Source: Madurella fahalii (taxonomy: Eukaryota > Ascomycota > Sordariomycetes > Sordariales). From it: a stretch of DNA of 64,000 nucleotides. Shown here piece after piece: positions 54,015-64,000 of the stretch. The notes under the pieces are model-generated. The model saw only the letters and a program-made list of their open reading frames with translations, did not search any database and was not told where the DNA came from. The DNA lies in the NCBI GenBank assembly GCA_029876055.1, contig CM056875.1:248001-312000 (forward strand), read 5' to 3'. Every line of letters starts with the position of its first letter. The stretch's first letter is position 1. A program made the position numbers and the translations under genes.

Positions 54015-57000
54015 ATGCGCCTCATCAACGTCAAGACATCCAAGCTAGAGGAGTTTCTCGACTACAAAACCCCGCCGTACGCTATCCTGTCGCATACTTG
54101 GGGCGGCGACGTTGAGGAGCTTACCTTCCGCGATGTCGAAGAACGGAGGATCGATAAGCCCGGCGTCGGGTCCGTCAAGTTCCGGGGAAGCTGTCAACAA
54201 GCCGAGAAGGATGGCTTGGGATACGTCTGGATCGATACGTGCTGCATCGACAAGACCAACTTGGTGGAGCTCAGCGAGGCTATCAATTCCATGTTCCGGT
54301 GGTATCGGCGTGCTTCCCTTTGCTATGTCTACCTTTCCGACGTGCCCGGCGACGATGACCCCCGGAAGCCCATGTCCAAGTTCCGTACAAGTCGGTGGTT
54401 CGGGAGAGGATGGACTTTGCAGGAGCTTCTTGCGCCTAAGAAGTTAAAGTTCTACAACTCGGGATGGGGTTATCTCGGCAACAAGGGAACTATGCGGACC
54501 CTGATTGAGAAGATTACTGGTATTCCCCGTCAGATCCTCCTAGGAATCACCGAGTTGTATAGTGCGAGCGTCGCGCAGCGTATGTCATGGGCTGCGGGGA
54601 GAGATACGAAACGGAAGGAGGACCTCGCATACTGCCTACTCGGCATCTTTGGTGTGACGATGCCGATGATCTATGGCGAAGGTGGCAACCAGGCCTTCCT
54701 CCGGCTACAGGATCAGATTATGAGGACAACGAGAGATGATTCTATCCTAGCGTGGGGCCTTAGCACCGAAGATGCGCCTGCCCGCGACCCTGGCCACGTG
54801 GATGAAGGTACAGCTGGGAGGATCTTGGCAACCGCCCCATCGGATTTCGCCAACTCCAGGCGTATTGTTTGTCGTCAGCAGTCTAGCGGGTCGCTGAACT
54901 CCCTCGACATCTCCGGCGGCCGCCTTCGCCTCCACCTATCGCTGCTCACTACCTCCGCTGGCGGGACAGTTGGGCTGCTGAACTGCGGGCCCGAGCACGA
55001 CCCGCAACAAGTAGTTGGGATTCCTCTTGCCCAAACTGCGTCGGGCGCATCCGACGAATATGTTAGACCGAGGGGATGTCATACCGTGTTGCAGCCGATA
55101 ACCGCATCTAGCGTCCCGCCCAGGCTCATCTACATCAGAAACGATAGTCAACGGAAGGAGTCGGCGGGCGCAAAGCAACAATACTGGCTCTACGATGAGG
55201 ACGCATTTGCGGAAGTCAACCTAGATTTGGTTGACGTACACCCTCCATCTTGCTGGGACCGAGAGCAGGCTATGATCGTGTCATCACTTGCACCCTCGGA
55301 TAGTACTACGCAGCAGACCTTGGCCCGGTTTCGACATAGCGAGGAAGAGTGCCCAGATTTTGTGATGTTTCTCCAGTTCACACAGCAGGACATCCCCACC
55401 GAGCCTCAGTGCCACGTCATGATATGCCGTAGAGACACCTCGCTTCAGGGGCTCGCCGATAAGCTGCAACACGTGACGCAGAAAGCATACGGCAAGAGAA
55501 GCGCTAGCAATGGATTCGTGCACCTGCACGTGACGTTGGAGCCTGATAGGCAGCAGCTAATATTCACCATTAAGCTAGAAGTACTACCGCATCCGCCAGA
55601 TGTCACGGTCGATGTCACGGTAGAGTTGCAGAAGTCGGACCTAATCCTGGAGGTTACGGAGATATGGGAGGCCAGAGAGCAGAACAACGCGGAATGGGGG
55701 GCACTGCAGAAGAAGATGAAAGATAAAAGCCATCAGCTAGAACGGGTCAGGAGCGAGCGGGAAATGGTGGAGGATGAACTAAGAAAGCTTGAAGAACGGA
55801 AGAAAATGTTGGCCAAGGAAGAGAGCGACGGAGTTGAGGAGATGCGTATTCTAAGCGAAAGACACGCAGCGGTAGAAGAACAACTGGAGAAGGAGTCTAA
55901 GCGATGGTCGCTTGCACGGAAGCTGTGGGACGAACTCTACCATTGCTACGGTTGGGACGAAACAGACAACGGGCCTCTGCTTCGTTGGGCTGCTGAGAAC
56001 GGCCATACCGACGTGATTGAGTTGCTTCTGAACAATGGTGCTGACGTGACAGTCGCTAACGGGGACGGATCGACACCGTTGATTGCAGCTTCAAGCAAAG
56101 GCCATGTCGATGTGGTACGACTGCTCGTCGAGAAGGGTGCTGATGTTAATGTCGAAGACACAGACGCCCGTACAGCCGTTTGCTATGCTGCTGAGGCGGG
56201 GCATAAGGTCATCGTACAACTGCTCCTTAAGAGTGGTGCCATTATAAAGAGGCGGCCAAGGCAAACGATCGAGGGCCATAGCGACTTGGTCTTCTTGGTC
56301 GCCTTCTCGCCCGACTCGAGAGTACTCGCATCGGCAGCAGACGACAACAAGATCCGGCTCTGGGATGTAGCAACGGGGCAGCTACAGCAGACGCTCAAGG
56401 GCCATAGCGACTTGGTCTTCTTGGTCGCCTTCTCGCCCGACTCGGGAGTACTCGCATCGGCAGCAGACGACAACATGATCCGGCTCTGGGACGTAGCAAC
56501 GCGGCGGCTACGGCAGGGACTCAGAGGCCATAGTAACATTACCCAATCGGTCGCCATCTCGCCCGACTCGAAATTCCTGGCATCGGGATCAAAGGATCAG
56601 ACCATCAAGCTCTGGGACGTAGCAACGGGGCAGCTACAGCAGACGCTCAAGGGTCATAGCGACTCGGTCTTCTTGGTCGCCTTCTCGCCCGACTCGAGAG
56701 TACTCGCATCGGCAGCAGACGACAACAAGATCCGGCTCTGGGACGTAGCAACGGGGCGGCTACAGCAGACACTTGAGAGTCATAGCCGCCTAGTCTCCTC
56801 GGTCGCCTTCTCACCCGACTTGAAAGTTTTTGCATCGACATCAGCAAATCTGGGTATCAAGCTCTGGGATATAGCAACGTGGCAGGTACAGCAAACGCTC
56901 TACGGCCATGCTGACTTTGTCCACTTGGTTGCCTTCTCGCCTGACTCGCAAGTCCTTGCATCGGCATCAACGAATCTAATCAAGCTCTGGAATATAACAA

Positions 57001-57137
57001 CTGGGCAGGTACAGCAAACGCTCTACGGCCATAGTGGCTTTGTCCGCTCAGTCGCCTTCTCGCCCGACTCGACAATCCTTGCATCGGCATCATGGGACAA
57101 GACTATCCGGCTCTGGGACGTGACAACGGGTATTTAG
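54015..57137 (+). CDS. HET-coiled coil-ankyrin-WD40 protein
   Basis: This is an intronless 1,040-codon gene. It starts MRLINVKTSKLEEF, the classical beginning of HET proteins. The HET domain follows: YAILSHTWGG (about 23-32), YVWIDTCCIDK, SRWFGRGWTLQELLAP. A middle region of unknown fold runs to about 555. A charged coiled coil (about 560-640, LERVRSEREMVEDELRKLEERKK) is followed by three ankyrin repeats (about 651-750; GHTDVIELLLNNGADV type) and seven WD40 repeats (752-1040). The last WD repeat closes the protein. No NACHT or P-loop NTPase is present, unlike HET-E type proteins (HET-NACHT-WD40). It is probably a non-self recognition receptor with a cell-death HET effector; ligands are unknown. 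Blades 1, 2 and 4 are nearly identical at the DNA level. Confidence 0.95.
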   Translation: MRLINVKTSKLEEFLDYKTPPYAILSHTWGGDVEELTFRDVEERRIDKPGVGSVKFRGSCQQAEKDGLGYVWIDTCCIDKTNLVELSEAINSMFRWYRRASLCYVYLSDVPGDDDPRKPMSKFRTSRWFGRGWTLQELLAPKKLKFYNSGWGYLGNKGTMRTLIEKITGIPRQILLGITELYSASVAQRMSWAAGRDTKRKEDLAYCLLGIFGVTMPMIYGEGGNQAFLRLQDQIMRTTRDDSILAWGLSTEDAPARDPGHVDEGTAGRILATAPSDFANSRRIVCRQQSSGSLNSLDISGGRLRLHLSLLTTSAGGTVGLLNCGPEHDPQQVVGIPLAQTASGASDEYVRPRGCHTVLQPITASSVPPRLIYIRNDSQRKESAGAKQQYWLYDEDAFAEVNLDLVDVHPPSCWDREQAMIVSSLAPSDSTTQQTLARFRHSEEECPDFVMFLQFTQQDIPTEPQCHVMICRRDTSLQGLADKLQHVTQKAYGKRSASNGFVHLHVTLEPDRQQLIFTIKLEVLPHPPDVTVDVTVELQKSDLILEVTEIWEAREQNNAEWGALQKKMKDKSHQLERVRSEREMVEDELRKLEERKKMLAKEESDGVEEMRILSERHAAVEEQLEKESKRWSLARKLWDELYHCYGWDETDNGPLLRWAAENGHTDVIELLLNNGADVTVANGDGSTPLIAASSKGHVDVVRLLVEKGADVNVEDTDARTAVCYAAEAGHKVIVQLLLKSGAIIKRRPRQTIEGHSDLVFLVAFSPDSRVLASAADDNKIRLWDVATGQLQQTLKGHSDLVFLVAFSPDSGVLASAADDNMIRLWDVATRRLRQGLRGHSNITQSVAISPDSKFLASGSKDQTIKLWDVATGQLQQTLKGHSDSVFLVAFSPDSRVLASAADDNKIRLWDVATGRLQQTLESHSRLVSSVAFSPDLKVFASTSANLGIKLWDIATWQVQQTLYGHADFVHLVAFSPDSQVLASASTNLIKLWNITTGQVQQTLYGHSGFVRSVAFSPDSTILASASWDKTIRLWDVTTGI
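56268..57134 (+). repeat. Seven WD40 repeats (126-bp units)
   Basis: Units start at 56268, 56394, 56520, 56646, 56772, 56898 (123 bp) and 57021. The consensus is GHSDxVxxVAFSPDSxVLASASxDxxIRLWDVATGQLQQTL. Units 1, 2 and 4 share long identical stretches, while 5 and 6 are more diverged, as expected for recent unit exchange. Confidence 0.93.
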
Positions 57138-58149
57138 GCTTCTTAGTCGATAGGCGCTAAGATTGTTGAATAAGGACTAGGACTGGCTATTCTCATCTCT
57201 TACAATAGGATGACGCGGGAAAGAATACGGGAAAGAATGCGGGAAAGAATGCGGGAGGGCGGGTAGATTTATGGATGTCCGATGTAATTATCTCCTATGC
57301 CGACAACTTCGTACGCGACAGATGGCCTAGTAGGCCGGCCTCGGACTTGCTTCCTCCAGCCGCTCTCCCACATCCAGCTAAGCAACTCATTCCACTGTGG
57401 GCTCCTCCTGAAGCCCATCCTGGCTCCGGTTTTGTTCTTGATTTTTGCCTTGGAACTCCCTATATAACATATCGCAGTCTTCCTGAGTCAGGGGGCATGG
57501 TAGGCGCTTATCTAGGGCCTCAAGCACATATATATGAGCCAGTCTATCCTTTACTTTATACTTCTCCGACAAGGGTTTCACTTTACTTAGTGTTTTAAAA
57601 TGGTGAGCTTCCGGCGTTGTATAATGTGAATTGTTTTCTAGCAAGTGGGGCATCCCGTACGTAGGTACGTCGACTTAGCGATAGGAAGACTGGCATATCC
57701 TTTAGGAGGTAAACAACATAAGTTATAATTAAGAATAATCGTAAAATACCGTTGGCTTTCTATAATGAATACTAATTATCTTTACTACGTTTCTCCTTTT
57801 CCTCTCTCTATTTTTGGAGGCATGTATACCTAGATTCAAGAGCAAGAGTGACCACACCATGGCGAGTGCAAATGAGACCAATCATCACCGAGCCACCCTA
57901 TTCCCGGTCTCCTGGGTGCCCGATAGAGCGAGTCAGCTGCTGAGGTGTGGGTCACCGGATGCCGAAACCGGCTCCGATAGATCCGACACGAGCACCGAGC
58001 CGCCGAGCGAGTTTTTTTCGCCCAGCCACACCATGAAAGAGATTTGGTGTTGGTAGCTACGGCGGTGTGAGATAAAAGGCTGCCGAGCATTGAGCTTGCA
58101 CACGTCCCCAACCGAACCCGTCATCCTCGCACCAAAGCTACGTAGAACG
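57138..58149. other. Intergenic with 12-bp repeat
   Basis: Four copies of a GCGGGAAAGAAT-like 12-mer lie at 57214-57261. A minus-strand frame at 57387-57653 (AHIYVLEALDKRLPCPLTQEDC) looks coding-like and might be a transposon residue, but no family was recognised. A frame around 57860-58055 was judged chance. Confidence 0.4.
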
Positions 58150-59595
58150 ATGATATCCGCCCTCCGCCGCCTGGGCCGCTCGGCCCTCCGCGAGTCCGGA
58201 CTGTCCTCAGTCTACTCGACGGGCCTCGACGCCTGCCTCATCATCCTCTGCCGCAGCTGCCGCATGTTCGCCTACGGCGCCAGCTCGCTCATCCTGGCCC
58301 TCTTCTTCGCCGAGCTCGGCTTCCCCGACTCACGCATCGGCTTGTTCATGACCCTGACGCTGGCCGGCGACGTGGTCCTCTCGCTGCTGCTCACCCTCGT
58401 CGCCGACCACGTCGGCCGCCGCCGTACGCTGCTCGGGGGCTCGCTGCTCATGATTGCGTCCGGTGCGACGTTCGCGCTGTGGGAGAATTACTGGGTTTTG
58501 CTGGGTGCGGCCGTCGTGGGTGTGATTAGCGCGACGGGCGGTGATTTTGGGCCCTTCAGGGCTATTGAAGAGTCGATTGTTTCCGAGTTGACGACGCCGG
58601 CGACGAGGGCCGATGTGCTGGTGTGGTATGTCACTATGTCGAGCCTGGGTTCGTCGGTCGGGACAGTGCTGTCCGGTCGGATTATAGAGTGGCTGCGTGT
58701 AAGAGAGGGCTGGACGCTCTTGGATGCGTACCACGCATGCTTCTGGCTGTATGCAGTGATGGGGGGCGTCAACCTGGCCTGCAACGTTATATTGTCCGAG
58801 AGATGCGAGCTGAGGAAAGCCGTTCCCCAGGCCGACGAGGGTGAGGCGGAACCGCTTCTCCGACAGATCCCCTCGGGTCCGGAACGGGTCGGGGACGGCA
58901 AGGAGACCAACAACGAACAAGCCAGCTGGTTCTCCCAAATCTCGCGCGAGACTCTCTCCATCATGGCCGTGCTCTGGTTCCTGCTCATGGTGGACTCGCT
59001 GGCCGACGGCATGGCGAGCATGTCGCTGACGACGTACTACATGGACCAAAAGTTCCACTTGCCCAAGTCCATGCTCGGAGACGTCCTGTCGGTCAGCTAC
59101 CTCCTAGCGTCCTGCTCGACCATTTTCGCTGGGCCACTTGCCCGCTACATCGGGCTCGTCAACACGATGGTGTTTACCCACATCCCGTCCTCAGCCGCGG
59201 TGTTGCTGTTCCCCCTGCCGCAGAGTGTCCCGGTGACCTTTGCCCTCCTTCTCGTGCGGATCGGTCTCAACAACATGGATCAAGCACCCCGCGCGGCGCT
59301 TATTGCAGCAGTTGTGAGACCCCAGGAGCGCACGGCTATCATGGGGATTACCGGGATGTTGCGGACGCTCGCCTCCACCACAGGGCCGAGTATAACTGGC
59401 GTTTTGGCGGGAAGCAACCTGTTCTGGGTTGCCTTTATCGTGGCAGGCGCCCTGCGGCTTGCTTATGATGTTGGACTGTTTGCTATGTTTATCAATATCA
59501 AGCTTCACAAGCATGAGGCGACCGGGAGTGACGAGTCTGAGGCCAGTGAGAGAAGAGACTCAGAGGAGGTCGCCCCCTGCCAGTCAGAACCATAA
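58150..59595 (+). CDS. Major facilitator superfamily transporter
   Basis: The product is 481 residues and intronless. Twelve hydrophobic segments are readable with the MFS layout. The loop 2-3 signature is ADHVGRRRTLL after LTLAGDVVLSLLLTLV, a central hydrophilic loop carries acidic residues (PQADEGEAEPLL), and the second six-helix half starts at LSIMAVLWFLLMVDSLADG. The C-terminus is acidic and Ser-rich (TGSDESEASERRDSEE). Segments such as GGDFGPFRAIEESIVSE are characteristic of a fungal MFS subgroup related to multidrug or unknown-substrate carriers. It does not look like a siderophore importer of the SIT family. The start chosen is the first ATG in the frame (MISALRRLGRSAL). It probably resides in the plasma or vacuolar membrane. 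Confidence 0.9.
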   Translation: MISALRRLGRSALRESGLSSVYSTGLDACLIILCRSCRMFAYGASSLILALFFAELGFPDSRIGLFMTLTLAGDVVLSLLLTLVADHVGRRRTLLGGSLLMIASGATFALWENYWVLLGAAVVGVISATGGDFGPFRAIEESIVSELTTPATRADVLVWYVTMSSLGSSVGTVLSGRIIEWLRVREGWTLLDAYHACFWLYAVMGGVNLACNVILSERCELRKAVPQADEGEAEPLLRQIPSGPERVGDGKETNNEQASWFSQISRETLSIMAVLWFLLMVDSLADGMASMSLTTYYMDQKFHLPKSMLGDVLSVSYLLASCSTIFAGPLARYIGLVNTMVFTHIPSSAAVLLFPLPQSVPVTFALLLVRIGLNNMDQAPRAALIAAVVRPQERTAIMGITGMLRTLASTTGPSITGVLAGSNLFWVAFIVAGALRLAYDVGLFAMFINIKLHKHEATGSDESEASERRDSEEVAPCQSEP

Positions 59596-59811
59596 AATGA
59601 GACAAAACTCCATGATGAGGAATGGAATAATAATTGCATTTTCAACTTGGAAACATAACTACAACTTATGTCAAATTGGCAGTCCCCTTGAGTCTACGCC
59701 CGCCAAACAATGTGGCCACGTAGCCTTGAAGGCTCCCCCGCACCAAGACAACCATAGGACACTTCTCAAGCAGAAAAAAATAAAAGGTTCTAATGCAACG
59801 GGAAAAATTCA

Positions 59812-59883
59812 AGGACGAGACGCGATTTGAACGCGTGACCTACCGGACTGCAGCCGGTTGCTCTACCCCTGAGCTACTCGTCC
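59812..59883 (-). tRNA. tRNA-Cys (GCA), intronless
   Basis: The reverse strand folds as a complete 72-nt cloverleaf. The acceptor stem is GGACGAG/CTCGTCC, the D arm GCTC-AGGGGTA-GAGC, the anticodon arm ACCGG-CTGCAGT-CCGGT with anticodon GCA, and the T arm ACGCG-TTCAAAT-CGCGT. The discriminator base is T. The internal A box (TAGCTCAGGGGTAGAGC) and B box (GTTCAAATC) are canonical. Confidence 0.96.
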
Positions 59884-60900
59884 TGACCCGCTTTCTGGTG
59901 AACGGAGAGGTTGATATTTAGCCTTGTGTATCAATAGACACGGTGAGCCGAGTCCGAGTCTTTGTCTCGCAGATCTGCTTCGCTTTTGATTATCTTTCTT
60001 CTCTGTATCCCGTTTCACCCTTAGGGGGGTACCGGTCATTCGACCGCTAGATACTGTACGTATGAAAACCGTACCGTTTAGGGCAGATGAAAACCCCATC
60101 TCAACAAGTAATAGGAACTAACAATACTAGACGCTACTTAGTTGCAAAAGAAAGGAATGCCTTGTACAAGGCCCTAGAGAAGACTTCTAGTCTTTAACTT
60201 CAGATTCGTTCCCCCCCCCCCCAAGCTCCTTAGGCATCCTTAGCCTCTAGCTCTAGCCGTCTAGATGCGTCGCTTCTCTGTTATAGGTAGCAATAAAGAA
60301 TATCTTCTCTAGTGATGAAATGTGAAGTCACGAAGCGATAACTGATATTTCCCCGCAGGCAGCTGTTCCCATTCGGATGTCGATGGCTAGGATATCGACT
60401 CTGGTCAAGATAGGTGCATGTGGAGATGGAATGGCTGAAGTTGGAGAGAGACACGAGGGTGGGACCAGGCTTGTCACTTGATACACACTTAAAGACGGAG
60501 AAAGAGCAAAACGAAAGCATTATTATTTATACGGAGACACAGTGCTGGAGCTGGTATCTAGCCTACCCCTTTTCCTGCTACTCCTTACCTTCTTCTAGAC
60601 AAGTTCGAGCGGGAAGAGAAAGAAAAAAAAAGAAAAAGACAAGCGGACAGTAAAGGTCAATATGTACCAAACTATTAAAGGCCTTGGGAAGGCTTGCTTG
60701 GCTAAACCTGATCAACGTAACTTTCTGGGTTTTCCAGTTCTAGGCGCAGCGCCATGCACTAGATCATGCCCATGCAACCAATCGGTGTCCTTGAGGATGC
60801 AGAGCACCACGTACCCGACGGCGACCCCAAGCCGAGTGCCATGAGCAATGCTAGAAACAGATCAAGAGGTACCGACAAAGGACGGCGAAGACGGGGGAGC
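59884..60900. other. Intergenic, no gene recognised
   Basis: A 12-base poly-C run (60211-60222) and a purine tract (60617-60640) are the only notable features. Confidence 0.5.
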
Positions 60901-62791
60901 CTAGGCCTTGTGTTTCCCTTTGTGTTTCCTCTTGGGTATATGAGGCTCGTAGTATGCCGTTTCTTCCATCAACGGTCGAGCCGTGGCCGTCCAGTTGTCT
61001 GGTACTGCCGTTCCGCTCCCGCTGCCTTGTGTCTCCGCCGGGCCGTAGGGGCTCTCATACGGCATCACCCATGCCCCCTAAATGCTGTAATCAGCTAAAA
61101 ACCTCATGTAAAGCAGTCTAGGCATGGAATTCTTACCTCATGTCCACGGGGAGTGTTGTCAGGGTCCGGAGACGGAGGCACGTATTTCTTGCTCTGCCCA
61201 CCTGGGTTTATTTCCTCCAGATAGTTCTGTATGAGACCGCTGGCATAAGGTTCGTAATATGGGAGCTCCGGCGACGTTACTTGATCTGAGTTACTTGATC
61301 CGTAGCTCAGGTTTGGGGTTTCCTGTAGTCTCATGGAACTGAACCGACCGCTCAAGTCGGCGACTGGCCCCTCCCCGCTGCCACTGCCATATCCCCCAAG
61401 GCTGCTGTAGTCCTCAAAATCTCCGTCGAGAATGGCCAGCTGTTTCGTCGCCGATGGCCGTTTTTTGGGGTCCATGCTCGCCATCTTCCGAATCGTTGCG
61501 TACCAATCCAGCTTCGAGATGCTGACGAGCCATCGATGGAGGTCTGGGGCGCGCATGTGCGAACAGGTTTTTCGAAATTCCTCGCTCCGCATCCAGACGA
61601 TCGTGGCGAACAGCGACCAAATGTCCACTTTGGTGGTTTGTTTTTGCCTGTTGAAGACCTCGGGGGCCATGAAAGGCTCTGTGCCTGCCGCCGTCCTGGC
61701 CAGCCCGGGGTCATTAGACAGTCCAAAGTCGCCGAGGCAGAAGCGGTAGTTGGCAGCTCCATCCGGCTCCCAAAGGACGTTTTCGGGCTTGACATCACGG
61801 TGAACAATGTTGTGCGACGCGATGCACTGCAGCGCGAGAAGCATCTGCCGCAGGACCACATCAGCCAAGGACACCGGGTCTGGCCCGTCTGGATCTTCGA
61901 CGAGCGTCTTCAGATTGCCCTTCATCAGGGGCATAAAAATCTCGCCCCAATTGTCCCTTTCTCCGCCGCCGGCGTAGTCGAAAATCTGGAGGATGTGTTC
62001 CTATTGCGAGGTCAGTGAAGAGCCGGCGGTTCGCGGGGTAAGAGGGTGCTCACATGTTTGATGGAGCTATCCTGGTTGATACGAAACAGATTAGCCACCT
62101 CTCTGGTCGCGAAGTCGAGGTTCTTGCCCGAGAGGTTGTGGAACTTCTTGACAGCCATGACCCTGCCATTGGTCACATCCAGGACCCACCACACGGTGCC
62201 GTATGAGCCGCCGCCGACTCTATCGCCCTGTAGGTATTTCTTTGTCCGCGAGTTGCTCGGCCCCATGGTGTACGGCTCGTCCTTGTTTGGGAATGCGTAC
62301 AGCCCGTCTGACTGCCACTGGATCTTGAACTGGTACCACTTGTCTTGGCCGAGGCCGAAACGGGGGTTGATGCCCCGAGCAACCAGGACAGATCTGGAAT
62401 TGGAGCGCAACTTGATGGTGTATCCATGATTGTGCGTGATGGTTTCGACGGTGCCGTCCTCGGAGTGGTCGTACAACAACACCGCGCCCGTCTCCTCGAC
62501 GAGCTGGAAGGAAGCGTGGACTTCGGATATGTGGGGCGAACCTTTGCCGCTCGCGCCCGTGTTGGGCAGGTATATATCGGTATCGCCACAGCCCAGCGTG
62601 AATATTTGCTTGTCGGGATTCGAGAAGTCGATCCACAGGCCAATGGTGTTATGGAATCGGCCGCGCAGGCCGTCGTTTTCGGGGAGGTCGACGGCCTTCC
62701 GCGCGGCTGGGTTCACGGGCGCAAGCAAAAAGGCTGGTGTATGGGGCTCAAGAGGCGTTTCCGCTCCGTCAGTGTAGTAACCTTCCTCCAT
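60901..62791 (-). CDS. FHA-domain serine/threonine protein kinase
   Basis: The exons are 62791-62054, 62000-61137 and 61077-60901 (introns 53 and 59 bp), giving 592 residues, all junctions in phase 0. An FHA-like domain lies at about 55-150 (FTLGCGDTDIYLP, SPHISEVHASFQL, LLYDHSEDGTVE). The kinase domain follows: glycine loop GGGSYGTVW (about 188), MAVKKF (Lys), VHRDVKPENV (catalytic loop, about 309), DFGLS (about 338), GTEPFMAPEV and a shortened C-lobe. The tail is Ser/Gly-rich and ends in a very basic motif (PKRKHKGKHKA), a likely nuclear localisation signal. FHA-kinases of the Rad53/Cds1/Dun1 type act in DNA-damage checkpoints. This one resembles a wider fungal family of FHA-kinases, so a checkpoint role is only a possibility. 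Confidence 0.88.
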
Positions 62792-64000
62792 CGTCGGCTG
62801 TTGCGTGGAGGACCAGGGAGGGGACGCATCAGGGGAGCACAAATGCGGGGCCAACTTGGGCGGCCAAATGAGTATGTCGTTACAATCTGCCCAGACGGTG
62901 CCATCGATCCCACATGATCCCTGGGTCTACTCGTTCTCCGAACGGCCGCTTGAATCCTGGCGGGGTGCTGAACCAGGGCACCGCGTCCGAAGGGGGTCTC
63001 GTGGGTGTGAATCACTCGACGGCGAGGGTGGAAGTTGGGTGACTCGCCCAGGAGGGTGCCGCTCCGTTAGATGCATGGCAGACCTCGCATATGCTGGGGC
63101 GCGGGGGTACCCGTCAGTTGTTCCGACTGCTGAGCCGGACATGAGCGCAGCCGGGAGCGTATTCATTGGCCCCAGCAAGGGGTCGGCATGGGCCAAGCGC
63201 CCCTTTAGGCAGATGGTACGCCATCAACCGCAAACTGGACAGCTACTGGACAAGGCTACCGGGTGCGTTTGGGCTGGGCTACAGCATTTGCTGGGCCGCC
63301 AATGGTGGTCCGGTGCGAGGGCGCCATTCAGGCCGTAAGTCCAGCCCGTTGGGTCTAAATGGGTCCTTTCCTTTGGAATTTTCAACTTTGTCAATCGTAC
63401 ACTGTGCGCACACCAACAGCGATGGCACGTCCCACCGAAACGTAGGAAACGAGAGAGCCTGCATTTTGCCATTGCCGCCACACACGATTTTTGTGGGCGG
63501 ATGGGCGAGTGTGGATTGGCGGGCCTCGGTGCCGACACACTCCGTCGACTAAACATGAGAGCATCGAAGATTCAATAAGGGGATCTGGAAAAGTTATGTC
63601 GGCAGCCGTCCCGGCTCTCGGTGTAGCAAAAGCGGGAGGGGGTGAACCGTTCCAATAAAAATGAGCCATTGAGCCATTGCAATTCTCAGCTGCCGAGCTT
63701 GGACCTTCTCCAGCAAGGGAGTTCAGGGTGTGGGGCTGCTCTAGAGCTCGGGATCAGGCTCGCGGCGGGGGATCTTCAGCAAGCTCATGCTTATCGAGCG
63801 TCGCAGGACCCACACGCCAAGGGCATAAGGTAGGAGAGGTTGCCCTGGTTCCGTCATTGACCTCGGATGCCCGGGATTATCCGTCGCGGAACTGCAGGTG
63901 CCCGGGCTTTGGCGAAGCTAAGGTACCTTACCTATCACCGCAACCCTTCGCATCGCACCAACAAGCAGCTCAAAAGTCCAACAAAACAAGCCAACATTCC
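62792..64000. other. Intergenic to window end, no gene recognised
   Basis: TAAGGTACCTTACCTA near 63920 resembles the promoter-associated motif seen elsewhere in the window, so a gene may begin just beyond the right edge. No coding similarity was read. Confidence 0.45.

Noticed and set aside
57387..57653. Minus-strand frame with AHIYVLEALDKRLPCPLTQEDC
   Set aside because: It looks coding-like, but no domain, start context or neighbouring element supports a gene or a named transposon.

Overview
The window is nuclear DNA of a filamentous ascomycete (Pezizomycotina; a Sordariomycete is my best guess). Evidence: short 50-110 bp spliceosomal introns with GTRNGY donors and CTGAC/CTAAC branch sites, HET-domain genes, an NPS6-type siderophore synthetase, a P450, CBM18 and knottin-like secreted proteins, and TACCTTAGG-type motifs between genes. 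No bacterial or viral gene was seen. Many reading frames are interrupted only by introns, and I joined the exons by hand.

Layout. 1-28 kb is accessory. It holds the 3' end of a P450, a broken HET gene (three frame changes and a stop), an intact four-exon phosphinothricin-type acetyltransferase, a chymotrypsin-fold protease-like gene with one frameshift, two near-identical solo LTRs with target-site duplications, a flavin-oxidase remnant, a small membrane protein, decayed zinc-finger and GTPase genes beside an AT-rich island, three small secreted proteins (But2-like, four-module chitin-binding, cystine-knot-like tail), an unknown protein and an intact HET gene.

28-42.5 kb is a siderophore locus. 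It contains a two-exon NRPS with A-T-C-degenerate A-T-C architecture (NPS6/SidD type), a GNAT acetyltransferase and a full-length ABC-B exporter. Five copies of the fungal iron-GATA consensus ATCWGATAA lie upstream of the exporter and one lies upstream of the synthetase. 42.8-50 kb carries housekeeping or regulatory genes: the ER lectin Yos9 and a C2H2 transcription factor with a long leader.

50-57 kb is accessory again: a zinc-finger pseudogene related to the one at 13-14 kb, minisatellites, a decayed LTR fragment, and a HET-coiled coil-ankyrin-WD40 gene with seven propeller blades. 58-63 kb has an MFS transporter, tRNA-Cys(GCA) and an FHA-protein kinase. The last 1.2 kb has no recognised gene.

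Functional links are clearest in the siderophore block: synthetase, possible acyl-modifying enzyme and exporter, with shared iron-GATA sites. The three HET genes and their decay suit a region under allorecognition-type diversifying selection. All functions are read from motifs; no search or alignment was run.
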